The position numbers and the translations under genes are program-made. A DNA stretch of 64,000 nucleotides. Origin: Legionella sheltonii (GTDB taxonomy: Bacteria; Pseudomonadota; Gammaproteobacteria; Legionellales; Legionellaceae). The stretch is from contig NZ_JAPHOQ010000010.1 of NCBI RefSeq assembly GCF_026191355.1, forward strand, positions 124,001-188,000. The letters are read 5' to 3'. Positions 61,653-64,000 of this stretch are shown in pieces; the first letter of the stretch is position 1, and the number at the start of each line of letters is the position of its first letter. The notes beneath the pieces are model-generated. The model saw only the letters and a program-made list of their open reading frames with translations, ran no database searches and was not told where the DNA came from.

Positions 61653-62939
61653 ATGACAAAGTTTAGAGATTTGCAAAAAACAAGTTATGAGTGGTGCAAA
61701 ACTTCTCGGAAAATCGGAAACAATTATGTGGAAGTTCCTCTCACTTCATATAGGATACGTGATCTGCCACAATTGAGTGAGATCGATTTGTCATCAAAAT
61801 TATTTCAAGATGAAGATTTTGTCGTACCGCCAAAAGATAATGGTCGCTACTGGGTCAAAGCAAAGATAGGAAAACTTTATCTCGAATGGATACCCGGAGG
61901 TAAAGGAAGCTTTAGTTTAAATATTAAATATATAGATAAGCAAAATCGAACCCTACGGTCATTTTTAAATTTACAAAATCCACGACATTCAAATATTGAG
62001 TTTGAAGACTTATTGCCCTTTGATTTGAGTACCTATTATTCTGATCGTACAGGAAATTTGTCGCGAAGTGCCAGCTTTGCACGTGAGCAAAGAAGCTGTG
62101 CTTATGAATTGAAGATGATTCTCACCAAATTGCTTCTTGATGAAACGCCTACTGCAGATGAATTGAGAAACTTCCAGGAAAATTATAGGAATCTTTATAT
62201 TATAGGAAATTCAGCCCAATCTGACGGATACATTAAAAAAGCACAATTTCAACCCTTAAAAGATATTACCTATTTCGGTCTTAATTCTCATAAAAAACCT
62301 GCTACTTTGTTTGAAGTATCAGCAAAAATAGGGGCGATTGCCTTAAATAATTTGTCTATCAGTGAGAAAGAAATTGGCGATGTTTTAAGGGAATACCTTG
62401 AGATTACGGGCAAAAAATTAGATATATTTGACAAAAAAGAGGTTCAGTTGGAAATATTGACTACTCTAATAGATAAAGGACGAGTTCCTTTAAAGTCGAT
62501 AGTTGATGATATAGAGCCTCTATTACAAAATGCGATTTGCAGTTTAAAGAGGCAGCAAAGAACTACTCGATATTTTTCAAGTAATGATTTTACTGTCAAT
62601 AATAAAACTGGTGCCGAGATTGATCAATGGCTGCAAGAAAAATTGTTTCAAGACCTTTCGCTTAAAGAACGCAAAAATGGATATCTTTTAGGATTGGAAA
62701 GGATAATTAACGATTTGGATCCTGCGCAAAAAAAGAGCTTGGGGCTCTGTATTTTAAATAATCCAAACCATTTTTTAAAAAAAGAAAGAGACTTTTTACG
62801 TTTTTTAGAGTATTCCAATGATACATACTCTATCTTTCAACTGGTCAAAAAGCTCATGCTCGGAGAACAAAAAAACAACACGCTTATTATTCATGATGAG
62901 GAGCATCATCAAGATTATGTTCTGTCTCGCCATGTATAA
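61653..62939 (+). CDS. Orphan soluble protein, candidate Dot/Icm substrate
   Basis: I do not recognise a domain in the 428 residues. The N-terminal half is mixed (WVKAKIGKLYLEWIPGGKG, NIKYIDKQNRTL) and the second half mostly helical and charged (ISEKEIGDVLREYL, KKEVQLEILTTLI). No signal peptide or membrane segment is present. The tail IIHDEEHHQDYVLSRHV has acidic residues about 13-15 from the end, compatible with a type IV secretion signal but not strong. It sits between the LRR remnant and the IS256-family element, in accessory surroundings. Confidence 0.55.
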   Translation: MTKFRDLQKTSYEWCKTSRKIGNNYVEVPLTSYRIRDLPQLSEIDLSSKLFQDEDFVVPPKDNGRYWVKAKIGKLYLEWIPGGKGSFSLNIKYIDKQNRTLRSFLNLQNPRHSNIEFEDLLPFDLSTYYSDRTGNLSRSASFAREQRSCAYELKMILTKLLLDETPTADELRNFQENYRNLYIIGNSAQSDGYIKKAQFQPLKDITYFGLNSHKKPATLFEVSAKIGAIALNNLSISEKEIGDVLREYLEITGKKLDIFDKKEVQLEILTTLIDKGRVPLKSIVDDIEPLLQNAICSLKRQQRTTRYFSSNDFTVNNKTGAEIDQWLQEKLFQDLSLKERKNGYLLGLERIINDLDPAQKKSLGLCILNNPNHFLKKERDFLRFLEYSNDTYSIFQLVKKLMLGEQKNNTLIIHDEEHHQDYVLSRHV

Positions 62940-62960
62940 CAAATCAATCTAAAATGAACG

Positions 62961-62999
62961 GCTTGCATCCAGGATAGGGGAGAAATTCCGGATGCAAGA
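62961..62999 (+). terminator. Hairpin after the orphan gene
   Basis: CTTGCATCC at 62962-62970 pairs with GGATGCAAG at 62990-62998, a perfect 9-bp stem with a 19-base loop. Only a short T run (CTTTAGG) follows, so termination efficiency is uncertain. It lies 20 bases after the stop at 62939. Confidence 0.5.
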
Positions 63000-63031
63000 G
63001 CTTTAGGCAACCTTACTTTAAATTTGCTAAG

Positions 63032-63508
63032 GGTAGTGTTTAAATAACTGTGTCATCTCTTTTAATTTGTTTATAATTTAACACTTAAAAGAGGTAGATA
63101 TGAATAAAAAGAAAATAGATTTATCGAATTTTGATTTCAATGAGTTCAAATTAGAGGCTTTGACCCAGTTAAAGTCTGGCCAATCTCTCACTGGAAAAGA
63201 CGGCATACTGACCCCCTTAATAAAAGAGCTATTAGAGGCGGCATTAGAAGGTGAAATGGATTCTCATATGACTGATTGTCATGAGACAGGTATTTCAAAC
63301 CGTCGCAACGGCAAAACGACTAAAACAATTAAATCAACAACTGGAGTTTTTGATTTAGAAACACCTCGAGATAGGGATGGCAGCTTTGAACCCGAGCTTG
63401 TAAAAAAACGTCAAACGGTACTCAACGAGTCACTGGATAATAAAGTCCTAGCCCTCTATGCGATAGGCATGAGTTACGAGGCGATAAGCGAGCATTTATC
63501 TGAGATGC
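63032..63508 (+). mobile_element. Left part of an IS256-family element, interrupted
   Basis: The transposase start at 63100 is preceded by an end-like stretch (GTGTTTAAATAACTGTGTCA near 63036) similar in style to IS256-family ends; the exact left boundary is estimated. The element stops being recognisable at about 63508, where the IS4-family element begins. Its right part must lie beyond the window. Confidence 0.6.
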
Positions 63509-63549
63509 TCATGTTACGCACGATCTATTTTAAGCAGCCATATTTTTAA
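63100..63549 (+). pseudogene. IS256-family (mutator) transposase, cut by an insertion
   Basis: The first 136 residues are a normal IS256-type N-terminus: LIKELLEAALEGEMDSHM, GISNRRNGKTTKTI, FDLETPRDRDGSFEPELVKKRQ, LALYAIGMSYEAISEHLSEM. After SEM (63507) the frame continues for 13 foreign residues to a stop at 63549. The catalytic DDE part is missing, so this is inactive as it stands. Confidence 0.85.
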
Positions 63550-64000
63550 GCTCCCGCCATGCAAGCTGATTTGCTCTAAGGATCAATCTGTACTTAATGG
63601 CAAAATGATTTAATTGAGTTTTTATCTTCAACAATTCCAGCTTGCAGTATGCAATAATAGAAGCATAAATATGATTACACTGAGTTTTAACGGTTCGAGT
63701 GGGCGACTTGGTTAAGCTTGCATTTTGCTTAATTGATTTGTGATACTCTTCAATCCGCCACCGTTTCTGGTACACTTCATAAAGACGTTCGGCACTACTT
63801 GGCATGTCATTAGAAACAAGATAGAGAATTCCTGTTGAACCGTTTTCGTTTTTGAACACTTTTTTCAGGAGCCTCACGGGGAAGTCTAGGCCTTTAAGCC
63901 AGACTGTGTGGGCTACATCCTCTTCTAATTCTAAAGCTCTTACTTGTTGGTACCGTCCGTTTTTGGCCTCGTTTTCAGATAAAGCTAACGTGCGGTTAGA
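63508..64000 (-). mobile_element. IS4-family element inserted in the IS256-family transposase (partial)
   Basis: The foreign sequence starts just after 63507 inside the IS256-family transposase and runs to the window edge, with the transposase on the minus strand. The terminal repeat starts about CTCATGTTACGCACG; the other end and the target duplication lie outside the window. Confidence 0.7.
63530..64000 (-). CDS. IS4-family transposase, C-terminal part
   Basis: The frame enters from the right edge and ends at 63530, giving 156 residues. It carries the IS4 signature Y-(2)-R-(3)-E-(6)-K as YQKRWRIEEYHKSIK, with the third catalytic acid, followed by CNHIYASIIAYCKLELLKI. Upstream of it the sequence reads VAHTVWLKGLDFPVRLLKKVF and STGILYLVSND, the usual strand before the signature. 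The N-terminal part lies outside the window. Confidence 0.85.
   Translation of the reverse strand, partial: SNRTLALSENEAKNGRYQQVRALELEEDVAHTVWLKGLDFPVRLLKKVFKNENGSTGILYLVSNDMPSSAERLYEVYQKRWRIEEYHKSIKQNASLTKSPTRTVKTQCNHIYASIIAYCKLELLKIKTQLNHFAIKYRLILRANQLAWRELKNMAA

Noticed and set aside
1-64000. CRISPR array, rRNA operon, tRNA genes or integrase-flanked genomic island
   Set aside because: No regularly spaced direct repeats, no rRNA-like or tRNA-like stretches and no integrase gene were seen in any spacer.

Overview
The window reads as a chromosomal segment of a Legionella species, probably not L. pneumophila itself. The evidence is an AT-rich gammaproteobacterial gene set, a LssY-type DedA/PAP2 membrane protein, a CpxR/CpxA pair, and several orphan proteins whose glutamate-rich C-termini look like Dot/Icm secretion signals. 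No search was run, so the genus call is inference from recognised families. I saw no rRNA, tRNA or CRISPR array.

Left part (1-24 kb), mostly conserved housekeeping: ubiC-ubiA (ubiquinone); a minus-strand nucleoside-salvage operon cdd-punA-deoC; an orphan membrane protein; a minus-strand operon phoL-ybeY-corC-cpxR-cpxA; then rnm-yciO-trpS and scpA-scpB-rluB on the plus strand. A minus-strand cell-envelope block follows: dacC-ybeD-lipB, an LssY-like protein, a small membrane protein and a YafK/DpaA-type transpeptidase-fold protein. rlpA, a KefB-type antiporter and ampE point the other way.

Middle (24-50 kb): a Cys-rich lipoprotein and the pyruvate dehydrogenase operon aceE-aceF-lpd; rimI; a spacer with four DnaA-box-like 9-mers; a broken ISL3-family element with an exact 8-bp target duplication; rlmD-relA; a 156-bp element with terminal inverted repeats that resembles a MITE; alaC, an RpfE-like gene and recJ, which overlap; dusA; an adenosine-deaminase-like protein; a 1243-residue protein joining a nucleoside-hydrolase-like head to an HD-motif region and a long unknown tail; and secA-mutT.

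Right part (50-64 kb) is accessory: an effector-like orphan, an intact-looking IS3-family element that cut the end off a small gene, an acyltransferase/methyltransferase-like/aldo-keto reductase cluster, assorted singletons (Mut7-C, CoA-binding, CaCA antiporter, DadA-like, GNAT), a leucine-rich-repeat gene remnant, another orphan, and an IS256-family element interrupted by an IS4-family element that runs off the window.

The main themes are nucleoside metabolism (cdd-punA-deoC plus the two unusual nucleoside-enzyme-like proteins at 41.9-47.3 kb), envelope maintenance, and recent mobile-element activity. The best candidates for something undescribed are the 1243-residue nucleoside-hydrolase/HD protein with its deaminase-like neighbour, the DnaA-box cluster, and the MITE-like element.
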